From: Isoetes taiwanensis | Taxonomy: Eukaryota > Streptophyta > Lycopodiopsida > Isoetales > Isoetaceae | Length of the DNA stretch: 64,000 nucleotides | Reading direction: 5' to 3' | Assembly: GCA_021234155.1 (NCBI GenBank) | Contig: JAJEKV010000114.1 | Span: 1,760,224 to 1,824,223, forward strand | Part shown: positions 25,874 to 36,121 of the stretch, piece after piece | How positions within the stretch are numbered: position 1 is the stretch's first letter | Layout of the letters: each line of letters opens with the position of its first letter | The notes under the pieces: model-generated | Database searches by the model: none | Told to the model about the DNA's origin: nothing | The model's input: the letters and a program-made list of their open reading frames with translations, nothing else | Made by a program: the position numbers and the translations under genes

Positions 25874-26462
25874 GTAGCTCAAATGGCAATTTTTAAACAA
25901 AGTTTAAAATGAAACGCACTAATTTGCTCAAAACGCACTTCAAAAGGAATCTTTGAAAGATTCCCTAAAATCCCCCCAAAAAGGTCCCTTTTCATGGTAT
26001 ATTTGTGACAAGTGTGACAATTTGAAAATTTTAGGCATCATTTTTGAGGGGGGGTGTGAACTTAGCTTCCATTCAAAATTGTTTGACATCCCTTTTTGGC
26101 CCCCCTAGTTTGGTTTGAGAAATAGTAATATTTTCAAAAACTAAACAAAATACACATTGAAAAACAAAGAAGCACACTAAAGTGCCAAAAATGTATTTTA
26201 TTCAAAGTTTTCAAAATCAGTACAAAACTATGAACAAAACTGTAAAAAATGCAACACATTTTGACATTGCCTCATTGAAGCAAACATTTTCACATGAAAG
26301 TATGCCTCATTGAACAAACTTACACTTTGAAGCTGCAAGTTGGAGTCGAAGACGCCGCTTCGCCTTATATACTTGCTCTTATTTGCTCATCCTCTTGCTA
26401 TAGACTTATGTATACCGCGATGACAATGCGGACATAACGCCTTCAAAATAAATTTTTTGGGT

Positions 26463-26886
26463 GGTATAAATTTATACCAATAATAGGTAGTGTTGTGCGG
26501 ATATAACATGCCAAAGAGTTCGCATGGTATAAATTTATACCGAATGGACTCGGAGCGTATAAATTTATACCGAAGAGGACTCGAGCAAGATAAATTTATA
26601 CCGCGAGAGCTCTCTTTGATTCATCAAGAGAGCCCCACTAATGATAAATTTATACCGTGAGAGCTCCCTCATTATACCGCTAGCTTTCTCAGATAAATTT
26701 ATACCACGACAGCCTTCCCTCTGTGATAAATTTATACCGCATACAACCTTCGCAGACAATCAATTTATACACATATATGTGTATATATATATATGATAAT
26801 ATATATACATACTTACATATATATATCCCAAGAAAAGAGAACTTTATGTATAAATCTATACCGAGAAACTAAGATAAATTTATACC
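26463..26886. repeat. Cluster of GGTATAAATTTATACC palindromes
   Basis: About ten copies of a (G)ATAAATTTATACC core lie in 424 bases. Full 16-bp palindromes are at 26463-26478 and 26526-26541. Variants follow at about 26556, 26587, 26642, 26691, 26724, 26848 and 26872, most followed by G or CG. A further copy lies at about 27575. Spacing is irregular (roughly 15-110 bases), so it is not a simple tandem repeat. Later copies keep the right arm (TTTATACC) but lose the first two bases of the left arm. Repeated binding sites or hairpin-prone insertion hotspots are possible roles. Confidence 0.75.
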
Positions 26887-27240
26887 GAAGTTGCATATAT
26901 ATATAAACGCTTATATATATATGTATATATATATATGCAAAATCCAGAGGTAAAGTATATATCGTGGTAAAATCTTTTGGGGTCTTTCTTACTCACCAAA
27001 GGGTTTGGCAACCGAAAACTACTAAAGTAACACACATAAGGGATAATTTTACACACTTTTCTTAGTTTTTTAGTCTAAAAAGTTCTAAAACGGTTCTAAA
27101 ATTTCTGAGCTTGTAATGCAAATGTTAGAGCATAAAGTAGTCGAATCATGTTGTTATTTCTACTTTTTTTTTTTCTACATACATGCTAACTTCACTTCAA
27201 AGTGCCTAAAAATTGCTACTTAAGGCAAAGAACTCCAAAA

Positions 27241-27602
27241 TATTATGGTGACACAGTGTTTGACTAGAAGGAAACCACGGGTTTATCCAGAGGGCAAAGG
27301 AGTAGCAACCCCTCGTAAGTTTACCTATTTATTTACAAAATATTTAGGAAAGGGTAAGGCGCATCTAATATTTCAATCGCCAGAGAAATGCATGGTGCCC
27401 ACCGCTACGATGACGAATTGTGATGAATATGTTCAACATTGCTAAGGAGATTGATTATCTCCTCGAGCATCACCATGTTGTAGATTGGTATGTGCATCAA
27501 AAATACATCTCCGAGAATAAAAAAAGGAGGGCATGTAATCACATGGCTTCATTACTTCAACTTTTGTATCCTCTGATAAATTTATACCGCATCATCAACT
27601 AA
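27241..27602 (+). other. Short unassigned frames inside the AT-rich element
   Basis: Two small overlapping plus frames (27245-27445 and 27420-27602) lie here, with a possible donor CCTCGTAAGT near 27310. They have no recognisable domain. They may be a captured exon or nothing. The right-hand frame ends within another palindrome copy. Confidence 0.2.
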
Positions 27603-28332
27603 AACTTCAAATTTTAACTACAAAATATCGTGGATGTATTGGTAATTGTAATACTATGTGATGCAAAACAATGGTTTGTCATTCAAGAAGTTTGTTCAAC
27701 TGCCTCCCAATGTGTTTTAAGGTCCATTAGGATGTTCAAATTAAAATGGTTGTGAAATAACAAATTTCCCTGCCTTCTAAAACAAATTTAATATAAAAAT
27801 TTCAGTGGACAAGGTACAAAAGCATCTAATTTCTTCATACGAATTTGCCCCATAGTAAATCTTTGAATTTCATTGTAGTTCTTTCCCCCTCTACAATGGG
27901 ATTTTTTTTGTGTGTGTGTTTTTCCTTAATACTAAGTCTTCTTAAAATGTCTGTTTTCACGAGCAGTTTTATAAATCTTTGCACTAAAGGTAATAAAAAG
28001 GCCCTTTTTAGAGGGATTTCAGAATTTTATAAATTTTCGTATGAATTTTTCAAACGCACTTCTTAAATAAGTGCGTTTCATTTTAAACCTTATTTTTAGC
28101 TAGATTCTTATTAAATATAAAGCTAGTTGCCCAAATATAAAGAAGTCGCTACCCTATATAAATGTGTTTAAGTTACATGTACAGATAATGTACAGATTGC
28201 TGGTAGGGAGAATCGGAAATCGGATGCCGGAGTCTTCGTAAAGAGGATTGAAAAGTGCCTCGACATTTGATTTTCCAAAAGAGCGATTATTCTTAGTTGG
28301 TAGATATATTTAGGAATAAAAATTTCTAATAA

Positions 28333-28505
28333 TGTTGGCCCCCGTAAGTGACAGATTAATGAAGGGGCCTCTAATGAGTTAAGATTTGGCTAACTTAAGA
28401 CATTACAGATTTGGCCAAGTGGCCTAAATGGCCATTCTATAAGCATATCCAGCTCTCACTTGGGACTAAATTGGCCCTAAAGTCGATACCACTCTAATTA
28501 GCAAA
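28333..28505 (+). mobile_element. Left part of a copia 5' LTR (split by insertion)
   Basis: TGTTGG at 28333 is the typical start of a copia LTR. It is followed by 170 bases that end exactly at the left inverted end of the 12-kb DNA transposon. The other part of the LTR would be 40527-40776, followed by a tRNA-Met-like primer site and the copia gag-pol frame. Joined, the LTR would be about 420 bp, a normal size for copia. The start is inferred from the TG dinucleotide and geometry; no second LTR is in the window for comparison. Confidence 0.45.
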
Positions 28506-28610
28506 GGGTGAAAGCATGTTGTAGTGGAACAAAAACGTGCATTTTAGCACCACATTTTTGGGTGCTAAGTGTGGTGGGAACTACCGAATTTGTAGTGGAG
28601 AGGGAGTTAT
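28506..28610 (+). repeat. Left terminal inverted repeat of the 12-kb transposon
   Basis: The first 26 bases are identical to the reverse complement of 40498-40523. Further in, TTTTTGGGTGCTAAGTGTGGTGGGA and ATTTGTAGTGG parallel the right end at the same depth. The inner part already contains the GTGGTG motif that recurs through the element. Confidence 0.85.
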
Positions 28611-28649
28611 TTTTTCAAAAATACACATGATTACTTATTCAAAATTTTG

Positions 28650-28800
28650 TCCTTTCAGCCTTATTCAAAGAACGCACACGATCATTTTCCCTCAAAACTC
28701 GGACACGCCCCTTAATCCGCAAGACCATTTCTCGATTCTGAATTTTCATTTTCCTCAAAAACTCGACACGCCCCTTAATCCGCCAAGACCATTTCTAATT
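28650..28800 (+). repeat. Short tandem duplication in the left arm
   Basis: CTCGGACACGCCCCTTAATCCGC-AAGACCATTTC is repeated about 60 bases later with small indels (around 28697-28730 and 28756-28792). It precedes the first ATG of the rightward gene and may be part of its leader. Confidence 0.5.
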
Positions 28801-28823
28801 TCCGCAAGAAGATCGATCACGAA

Positions 28824-29375
28824 ATGGCTCGATCATACCGGACTTGAATGCCACGATACACCTACAAGGAAATGTACAGCAAGAAAAGCATTACGCCACA
28901 CAAGAAGAAATCGAGTCCGTTTGGGGACCGAAAGTATTAGGAAAATCCACTTACAGTGGGTTGCATTCTAGATTCTGGGGATGCCCATGATTCTCTCGTT
29001 GTTTAGAATATTGTTTTGTTTCATCATGCAAAGTTGAAGAATCCGAAAGCAAGGAGAGGTATAATGAATATATGTGCCTTTACAAAAAATCACAAAGGTG
29101 AAGTGTGCCCTGGGAGGCATGGCCTCACAGACTATGGTCGCTATGCGATTACCTTCACACAAAAGGAAAAGAAATAAACCGGGTTGAGTTTCCGCAATAG
29201 CTTAAGAGAAAAGGGTCTCAAGACTCTCCGTCCCCAACGTAAGAGAAAGCATGCAAGCATTTCAAATAGTGTGGAAGCAGAGCAACCTCGCCACGATGAT
29301 GCTTCCTCTTGAAATGACTAGGCCACAATTCAAGCCTCCTCAAGTCGAAGAAGAATCTCGGGAAAATCACCAAAA
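28824..29375 (+). pseudogene. Proposed first exons of the rightward accessory gene
   Basis: From ATG 28824 fragments in shifting frames read MARSYRT, MPRYTYKEMYSKK, a basic stretch, then later GEVCPGRHGLTDYGRYAITFTQKEKK and RPQRKRKHASISNS (a likely nuclear localisation signal). The fragments are separated by stops and frame changes. Position mirrors the transposase at the other end, each about 300 bases from its TIR. I recognise no family. A DNA-binding accessory protein, as in many two-gene transposons, is a reasonable inference and nothing more. Confidence 0.3.
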
Positions 29376-29559
29376 AATAGGTACTTTTCAACCCTCTTCT
29401 TCCGAAACCACCATATGATGCAATTTAATATTGAACCGCTATTTTCCAAAGAAGGTCTAGCAAGCTTGAACAATCGTACACCACTTACTTCTTCATTTGG
29501 GTGTGTTGTGAGTTATGTGTAGGAAATTTGTGCCGCTAGTTTCGAAGTTGTGGTGGATA

Positions 29560-30125
29560 ATTTCAGTTCACAAAGAGTATGTAGCTCCAAATGTGTTACA
29601 GATGACGTCATATGGTGCCAATTATATGTTAATAATGTAGTTTGTAGCATATGTAGTGTCACATATAGTACCAAACAATGGTACCTTATCCGAATAGTGA
29701 ATTGGCTTCCATATGTTTCTATACTTAGTGTCATATGTGATGTTAGATATGGTGATACTTGTGAATGGTGGATTGTCCGCCATATGTGGTGCCAATCGCC
29801 GCCGCTTAAATATTGCACCACGCCATCCGCCACATATGGGGTGGTGGATGCCCCACCGGATGTGGTGCCTTCTTTGCATTGTGGTGCCACATGTGGTGTT
29901 TAATGTGGCACCACTATGGATCTCATTTTGCACCACATGTGGTGTCTTTGACGCCATTTGTGGTGCGGCAATGGATTGCCATATGTGGTGCCTTGGGTGC
30001 ATTAGGGTGCCATAGGTGGTGGGCACCAGCTTGTGTGGCACACCACATGTGGTGAATATGACGCCACATGCCACACCACATGTGGTGAATATGACGCCAT
30101 TTGTGGTGCAAAGTTTGTCATGATG
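29560..30125. repeat. Cluster of ACATGTGGTG / CACCACATGTGGTG motifs
   Basis: TGTGGTGC-type heptamers and the palindrome CACCACATGTGGTG are repeated many times on both strands, most densely at 29815-30115. Intervening words such as AATATGACGCCA recur too. The overlapping long ORFs on both strands here (for example 29622-30155 on the minus strand) are by-products of the repeat. The motif is the one found in the TIRs and in the other arrays of this element, so it may be a transposase-binding site. Confidence 0.75.
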
Positions 30126-30159
30126 GAATTTGAGGTGTGTAAAGTGGTGCCTCAAGTGT

Positions 30160-30273
30160 CATGTGGTACTAACCTTGATTACTTTCCGCTTGAATTCAAC
30201 AGACACCGAGAATGGATCAACTCTACAAGATCGGAAGTGATTCAAAGGTGTAAGGCAAGATCGGTGATTCAAA
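30160..30273 (+). CDS. Possible exon of the accessory gene
   Basis: The frame NLDYFPLEFNRHREW and on to a G|GTAAGT donor at 30273 is followed 100 bases later by a pyrimidine-rich acceptor TTCTCTTTGCAG at about 30374. The donor and acceptor are both strong. The exact frame is uncertain because of likely indels. It would join to the 30375-30510 exon. Confidence 0.35.
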
Positions 30274-30374
30274 GGTAAGTCCGCTTCGCCTCTTTGAGGT
30301 ACTTCATAACAAAATTCCCGGAAGTGCTTAGTATAATTGTATTCTCATTGACAAATTTGCATTCTCTTTGCAGG

Positions 30375-30510
30375 ATTTGCAATCACCGCTGCATTGAGAA
30401 TTGTTGTCATGAATTTTCTACAAAGATGGGTACAAGCCTTAGGTGTGAGTAGGGAGGATCAAAAGCAACTTCAAGCCACCGAGGCACTTACAGTGAGCAC
30501 TTATAGGTAG
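30375..30510 (+). CDS. Exon copy 1 with conserved 33-codon C-terminus
   Basis: After the TTTGCAG acceptor a frame reads FAITAALRIVVMNFLQRW, then VQALGVSREDQKQLQATEA and on to TAG at 30508-30510. The ATG within it (30409) and the stop are conserved in a second copy 650 bases downstream. The one difference inside the shared 33 codons that I noticed is synonymous (GCC/GCT). The peptide would be a short amphipathic helix-rich tail. The function is unknown. The duplicated form could be an alternative terminal exon. Confidence 0.4.
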
Positions 30511-30574
30511 CTTAGTTTACATGCTAAGGGCCCGATGTAAGGGACAGATGCCAATTAGAATTAGTGGACTTCCT

Positions 30575-31405
30575 AATCTTTCACCCGCTTAGTCTCTTCG
30601 CTTGTCCCCGCTTGATGTGTCTAATTTGCCCCTAGGATGAGGTCGCCACTCATTTTAGGTGGCTAATTAGATACATCAAGCAGAAACTCGAAATGAGAGT
30701 AAGCCCTCGCTTAGTCTCCTTCGCTTTCTCGCTTGTTGTATCTAATTTGCCCCTAGGATGACATCGCCACTGTGGCTTAATTAGATACATCAAGCAGAAA
30801 CTCAAAAAGGAGTAAGCCCGACATAAAAACAAGATCCCGGCCGGCTTAGTCTCTTTTGCTTCTCCCCGCTTTGTGTATCTAAAGTGCCGAATGCGGATTG
30901 TCAATGCAAATACCAATACCATCTTCCATGTCCGCCAAATTTTTTGAGGTACTTCATAACAAAATTCCCCAAGTGTTTAGTATAATTGTATTCTCATTGA
31001 CAAATTTATGCTCTCTTTGCGGATTTGCAATCACCACATTGTATTGAGAATTGCTATCATGAATTTTCTACAAAGATGGGTACAAGCCTTAGGTGTGAGT
31101 AGGGAGGATCAAAAGCAACTTCAAGCTACCGAGGCACTTACAGTGAGCACTTATAGGTAGCTTAGTTTACATGCTAAGGGGCATGATGTAAGGGATGATA
31201 CATCAAGCAGAAACTCGAAAAAGAGAGTAAGCCCGGCTTAGTCTCCTTCGCTTTCTCGCTTATGTATCTAATTTGCCCCCCTAGGATGACATCGCCACTG
31301 TGGCGCATTAGATACATCAAGCAGAAAACTCAAAAGGAGTAAGCCATAAAACAAGATCCCGGGCGGGGCTTAGTCTCTTTGCTTCTCCCCGCTTTGTGTA
31401 TCTAA
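30575..31405. repeat. Foldback repeats of about 85-110 bp, four to five copies
   Basis: The unit begins TTAGATACATCAAGCAG and ends GCTT-TGTATCTAA, with inner arms AAACTC..GAGAGTAAGCC and GGCTTAGTCTC..TTTCTCGCTT. It is therefore a near-complete imperfect palindrome able to form one long hairpin. Copies lie at about 30659-30750, 30778-30885, 31196-31275 and 31305-31403, with a half copy at 30578-30630. Most are preceded by CCCTAGGATGACATCGCCACTGTGG or followed by its start. The copies are diverged by small indels. A MITE family or an RNA hairpin array are both possible. Confidence 0.7.
30943..31200 (+). repeat. Second copy of a ~250-bp block containing the exon
   Basis: This block repeats 30291-30545: GAGGTACTTCATAACAAAATTCC, then TAGTATAATTGTATTCTC, the acceptor region, the exon and GGTAGCTTAGTTTACATGCTAAGG. 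In this copy the acceptor reads TTTGCGG instead of TTTGCAG, so splicing there may be lost, and a TGA sits upstream of the conserved ATG at 31059. The ORF from that ATG to TAG at 31158-31160 remains open and of equal length. Confidence 0.75.
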
Positions 31406-31631
31406 AGTGCCAAGTCAAGTCAAGCCCGTGAGGGTGCTCCAACCGACAACAATCCGCATCGCCAGATGCATTAAGTCATGCTCCACACCAATCCGCCAAA
31501 TCGCCAGATGCATCGTGTTGTGATCCTAACAAATCGCTTGGTGAATGTAAGTCACAAGGTAACTTCCAACCTTTTGTGCCTGGGTCTTCTTTTAATTTGA
31601 CCCATATAGTTACCGAATCCGCTAAATTTTT

Positions 31632-31957
31632 GCAGCCGGAAGTGTCTCGTAAAAAGCAAGAGCAGAATTCCAAGCAAAAGACACCTCCAAGACATTCAAG
31701 CATATATGTGTCTTGCTATATGTGTCTTTTGTAAAGCATGTTGTGGCTGCAAGAATAATGAGGCTTGGACATACTATCCCAATGCAAGGTGAGTTCAGAA
31801 TTTGAAGGTATTACTCATCCAATGTGAGGCCTCGATATGTTTGTTGCAGGTGTACCAATTTCTAGTTGCGAAATGCTGGACACGCCAAAGCAAATGATGA
31901 TTGATGTTGTGAAGCACAATTGTCGTAGTAATGAAGTCGAGGCTGATGATCAATAGA
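31632..31957 (+). CDS. Proposed last exons of the accessory gene
   Basis: An acceptor TTTTTGCAG near 31637 precedes the basic peptide PEVSRKKQEQNSKQKTPPRH. A second acceptor TTTGTTGCAG near 31849 precedes VPISSCEMLDTPKQMMIDVV and an acidic end VEADDQ with TAG at 31954-31956. A plant-like T-rich 3' region with TTGTAAT and ATTGTATAC phrases follows. Strand, splice signals and end suit a gene running from about 28.8 to 32.0 kb. No family is recognised. Confidence 0.4.
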
Positions 31958-32179
31958 TCTTTACTTGTAATCACATGTTTGTATTATTGTAACCAAAGAG
32001 GTTATTCTTGTAACCTATTCTTTCATTGACACTCTAATGTACATTGTTGTATACTATTGTATACAATAGACTTTTTCCGGCTGACCGTGAGCAACACTGG
32101 GGGAGTTCAAATCTCCGTAAGAAATTGATGTATTCAAAGATTCATGACAATGTGGTGTTACATGTCGGATAGATGTGGT

Positions 32180-32880
32180 GATGCAAATGGTGCATGTGGT
32201 GAATCATGTGGTGCGCTTTGGTGAACCATGTGGTGAATCAAGTGGTGAATCATAGGTGGCATGTCGGAGCTTACGCGGCATGTTGGAGCCTAGGTGGCAT
32301 GTTTGAGCCACCTTGGCATGTTTGAGCCTAGGTGGCATATTTGAGCCACCTTGGCATGCTTGAGCCTTTACATGACCTTTGTTACATGTTTGACTTTCAT
32401 TGACCAACATGTTTGGTGATGCAAATGGTGCATGTGGTGAATCATGTGGTGCATTTGGTGAATCATGTGGTGAATCATAGGTGGCATGTTGGAGCTTACG
32501 TGGCATGTTGGAGCCTAGGTGGCATGTTTGAGCCACCTTGGCATGTTGGAGCCTAGGTGGCATTTTTGAGCCACCTTGGCATGCTTGAGCCTTTACATGA
32601 CCTTTTGTTACATGTTTGACTTCCATTGACCAACATGTTTGGTGATGCAAATGGTGCATGTGGTGGATCATGTGGTGCATTTGGTGAATCATGTGGTGAA
32701 TCATGTGGTGAATCATAGGTGGCATGTTGGAGCTTACGTGGCATGTTGGAGCCTAGGTGGCATGTTTGAGCCACCTTGGCATGTTGGAGCCTAGGTGGCA
32801 TGTTTGACCCACCTTGGCATGTTGGAGCCTAGGTGGCATGCTTTCGGTCTATGTGGCATGCTTGACCCTTTACTGTGGCA
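32180..32880 (+). repeat. Tandem array, three units of about 226-238 bp
   Basis: The phrase GATGCAAATGGTGCATGTGG starts units at 32180, 32418 and 32644. Each unit contains runs of GAATCATGTGGT, followed by alternating GCATGTTGGAGCCTAGGTG and GCATGTTTGAGCCACCTTG words, so there is a second, shorter period of about 19-38 bases. The array encodes Met/His-rich open frames on the minus strand that I regard as by-products. It contains the element-wide TGTGGTG motif. Confidence 0.85.
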
Positions 32881-32894
32881 TGTTGGAGCCTAGG

Positions 32895-33370
32895 TGGCAT
32901 GCATGCAAACGCCCCTTCTCCTCTTCTCGCCTCATTCCCAAAATCGTATGGATGCCTACGATTTGCATCCCTTTTATTCCCAAAATTCCGCCCCGCAGCC
33001 TTCATTCCGCCCCCATCGCCTATTCCGCCATCTCCTTCACTCCTTCCCCATTCCGCCCATCTCCTTCACTTCCGCCATGGCCAAGTTCAAGACTACACTC
33101 CGCAGAACACTATCCCGCCATTGTGCTCGCTCCTTCGCAAAAAGACGGTCGAACCGTGGCTTCCCTCAAGGAGGATCCGTGGTCTTCCTCCACCGCAGGA
33201 GGCCGCCTTGCAACAGGTTGTTCACCCACCGCAGGTGGAGAAGCTCATCATGGATCATCAAGTTGTCGCGCCGCTGCGGGTGCTCGAGTGGGTGCATGCA
33301 AAGTTATGATGACGAGGGAGCGACTCCTAAATGAAGATGTATGCCTCGCGAGGACGACCTCCATATAGAG
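32895..33370 (+). other. Three overlapping open frames after the tandem array
   Basis: All three plus frames are open for 140-180 codons (ending 33309, 33334, 33368), which usually means biased composition, here C-rich sequence on the plus strand. The frame from ATG 33079 is very basic (MAKFKTTLRRTLSRH); the frame ending at 33309 contains VEKLIMDHQVVAPLRVLEWV and looks most protein-like. No domain is recognised. One of them may be a captured gene fragment, but I cannot choose. Confidence 0.3.
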
Positions 33371-33399
33371 CCCAAGATGGCCCCTCACCGACATTAGTT

Positions 33400-35120
33400 T
33401 AGATTTGTATTGTAATCCCCGGTTTCAATTTTTTTTGGCAATAGTCCTTGTGACTATTCTTTGTAAAGGCTTTTCATTAATGATGTAACTTGTTTTGCAA
33501 TAGTCCTTGTTTTGCAATAGAACTTGTTTTGCTTTTAACTGTTTCTCCGAGTTTCCACTCGTTTTTCGCTTAGCTGAACTTTTTGTCATTAATTATAAAA
33601 TGCAAACAAGGAATTTGAAGGTGCGTAATCTATGATCCGCACACTAACAAAATATGGTAACCAAATTTCAAAGAAATAGGAAAATATGAGATGGGTGGCT
33701 CGGGTTCAAAAAGAAATAGAAGCAAAAGAAAGAAAGAATTCCCAAGCAAAAGTTAGTGGCCTTGCAAGAATCTTTTGCACAAAGCGTAGCTCAATGAATT
33801 TTGGCCTCATATCAATTCAGGACCTAATTTGGGATCCATATATTGCTATCACCAAAATCACCAAGATACTATCAGAATCCCGAGAGCCATTCCATTTTCC
33901 TCCGGGTCAAAAATGGTCAATGCCCCGGGCCGATTATGGTGAAATCTGTGGTGAAAGTCGTGGTGAAAAAATGTGGTGAAAACCGTGGTGAAGCCGTGGT
34001 GATGCAAACGTTGTTTTATATTTCAAAGGGAGAAAATACATATGGAAATCTACCACACCCGGTGAGAATAGTTCATACTTTTATGAAATGAAGTATGCGA
34101 AAAATCGTGGAAAACTATAACCCCGAGCTTCTAGTATTATCAAAATGCAATAGAGATATAATAATAGCGCTTTGAAGAGGTTAATGATGACATACAGCAT
34201 CGGGCCTCAATCGATCCTCGCATTGTGAGATCCAGAACTCTTCTTCTTCCAAGTATGTCCAAGATTTCATCAAGTTTTTCTCACTGAATAGTTGGTGAAA
34301 TCCAAAGAACACTAAAACATGAGCTTCTCGCTTCCCCCCACTTATGATACAGATTCACAAAGTATTGTCTCAGTTGTTGTGTTCCATGCACCGGCTGTTG
34401 AGCACTTTTTTAATGGTGAAGCATGGATCATTTCCTGCTTTAGTTCGATGAACATATCCTCTTCCTCAAGCATGGGGAGAGCTGCAACTCATCCTCGAAT
34501 CATACGCCACCCCTGTAAACCCCCCGCTGGCCGCACCAGCTCAAGTAAGTCTCCCCGACCGCATCCGTAAAACAACATCATTAGTAATAAGAAAGGCAAC
34601 CGCCTTATCAACGCTTTGGCTTCTAATTCTTAAGCCCATCGAATTAACCTATGTTTTAAGCCTAGAATACCTCTAATGCATGGGTCCTCCGCCTCCTCTA
34701 ATATCCGCCTGCTCCTCGGGTTTATTTGCTCCAAAGATAGGTCTTACCAGATGCGACGCATTTGAACCCAAGGCGAAATTGTTTGTGCCCGCGTTTCTCA
34801 TTCTCGCTTTCTTCCGCCATAGCCGGATTCGATAAGCCAATGTCCGCATGCAAAACTAGATTTAGGGTTTCCTCCAATCTTTCCCGCAACCCAAAGATTT
34901 TTGAATGATTGAACTTGCATTTGATGTGACAGATTTCCAAAGGGTGGGTTTCATCATGTGTTTCTCTATCCCATTCCGCTCATCCTTAATGTAATTTTTC
35001 TCAGGTCACTTTCACCCTCACAATTAAACAAGAAAGATTGAAGAGTGAAGATTTATATTAAACATATAAAATGATTACATAAGGTTACATTTCAGATTAT
35101 ATACACTTGTTTTCATTCCC
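33400..35120. other. Transposon interior, unassigned frames and a GTGGTGA run
   Basis: At 33936-34005 the plus strand repeats GTGGTGAAA-type words about six times, another patch of the element-wide motif. The plus frame 33686-33979 and minus frame 34722-34940 (containing FGLRERLEETLNLVLHADI) are protein-like but unassigned. The rest shows no gene. Confidence 0.4.
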
Positions 35121-35130
35121 CGTGGGTCTA

Positions 35131-35954
35131 TCAAAAGAGATCTGGGTCCAAAGCCTCCTCGCCATCTTCTATGATCACCGATCGCTGGCCACACCCTGTC
35201 AGCTTCCCAAAATTATTTGCTCCCATTCTAGAGGGAAAGCAAAACCATAATGGTAGAGTGTTACCAAACGTAATAGCAGCTTTCCATGTCCATCCCGCAA
35301 GGCCTTGTGATGATAGTACATATCCCCAAGTGAAGGAATTGGTCCTCAGAAACAACCTATCATAACAAAAGAGGAACCTGCTTAGCGTAAAGGCTTGGTA
35401 GCCATTAAGCGTAAAAGGTCTCAACCTTTGCGCATCCTGGTCAATAGTATGAGGAACGGGCCAAAGATGCTGGTGTGTAAAAATTTCAGTGGAGGCAGAG
35501 TAAGTTGAGAGGTCTGGGAGCTGTGGTGTACAATTCAACCTCTTGGTGAGAGTTTTCAGCATTTCTGTGGTCATATTCTCATCCGGTGAATAGAGTAATT
35601 TCTCTATCCTGAGCATGTCCATCCATTCTGCATGGCTGAAAATCGGACAAAGACGCCTAGGTATTATGGGCTCTTCTTCTCTCGTCACATTGTCCCATTC
35701 CGCACTCCATCGCTTTTGCAAAGATCCAAGAGGTGAAGTTGGGCATGTTCGCTGTAGTAGCCGCCGTAGTCCGTGAAACCGTAAACCGCTTCCCCACCCA
35801 CCAGAAAAACCAGAAATCGCTTCCCAAGGACCTCGCCGTTTAAAACCGTCAGCCTCCCGAACCGCCAGAATAAATCAGAAACTCGGGTCGGGAGCAAGAA
35901 GAATGGCATCTCGCCTTTTGGGTTGCCCGAGGTCATTAATTTTCGCCATCCCAT
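35131..35954 (-). CDS. Unidentified ORF pair inside the transposon
   Basis: The frame 35131-35721 is open for 196 codons, the longest intact frame inside the element that is not made of repeats. It begins near KRWSAEWDNVTREEEPIIPRR and ends with an acidic DGEEALDPDLF tail, as real C-termini often do. An overlapping upstream frame (35685-35954) in a different register may be its N-terminal part, so one frameshift or an intron is likely. It is rich in Trp, Leu and Pro with no visible catalytic motif, signal peptide or repeat. It could be cargo captured from the host or a third transposon gene. Confidence 0.4.
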
Positions 35955-36121
35955 AATGATTTTTTCGCACGGCTGTCACACCAAAGGATGATGAAGGAAT
36001 TGATGGGATCGAGACAATTTAAGGAAAAGGAAAGTATTTCAAGAGAAAAGCCGCTCGTATGGATCTATCCGTGTCGGAGAAGAGAGATGAAAAGTGAAAC
36101 ACGCAGGTGAAACATAGTGAA

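Larger units (their letters stand above)
25902..28088. mobile_element. Non-autonomous AT-rich element with 19-bp inverted ends
   Basis: GTTTAAAATGAAACGCACT at 25902-25920 is repeated exactly in inverted orientation at 28070-28088. Inside the ends, weaker inverted similarity continues (AACGCACTTC, and GGACCTTTTT / AAAAAGGCCC). The 2.2-kb interior is AT-rich, has no transposase-like frame, and carries the palindrome cluster at 26463-26886 and AT microsatellites near 26.78-26.94 kb. I could not define a short target duplication immediately at the ends. A non-autonomous DNA transposon or large MITE fits best; the superfamily is unknown. Confidence 0.5.

Noticed and set aside
26463-26886. CRISPR array or operator array of a prokaryote
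   Set aside because: Spacing is irregular, units are short palindromes, and the genome context is eukaryotic.
29550-30155. Long overlapping ORFs on both strands (100-177 codons)
   Set aside because: They consist of translated CACATGTGGTG repeats and are open in several frames at once, so composition explains them.
32204-32801. Met/His/Gln-rich ORFs of 82 and 173 codons on the minus strand
   Set aside because: They are read-outs of the 230-bp tandem array and change frame with each unit.
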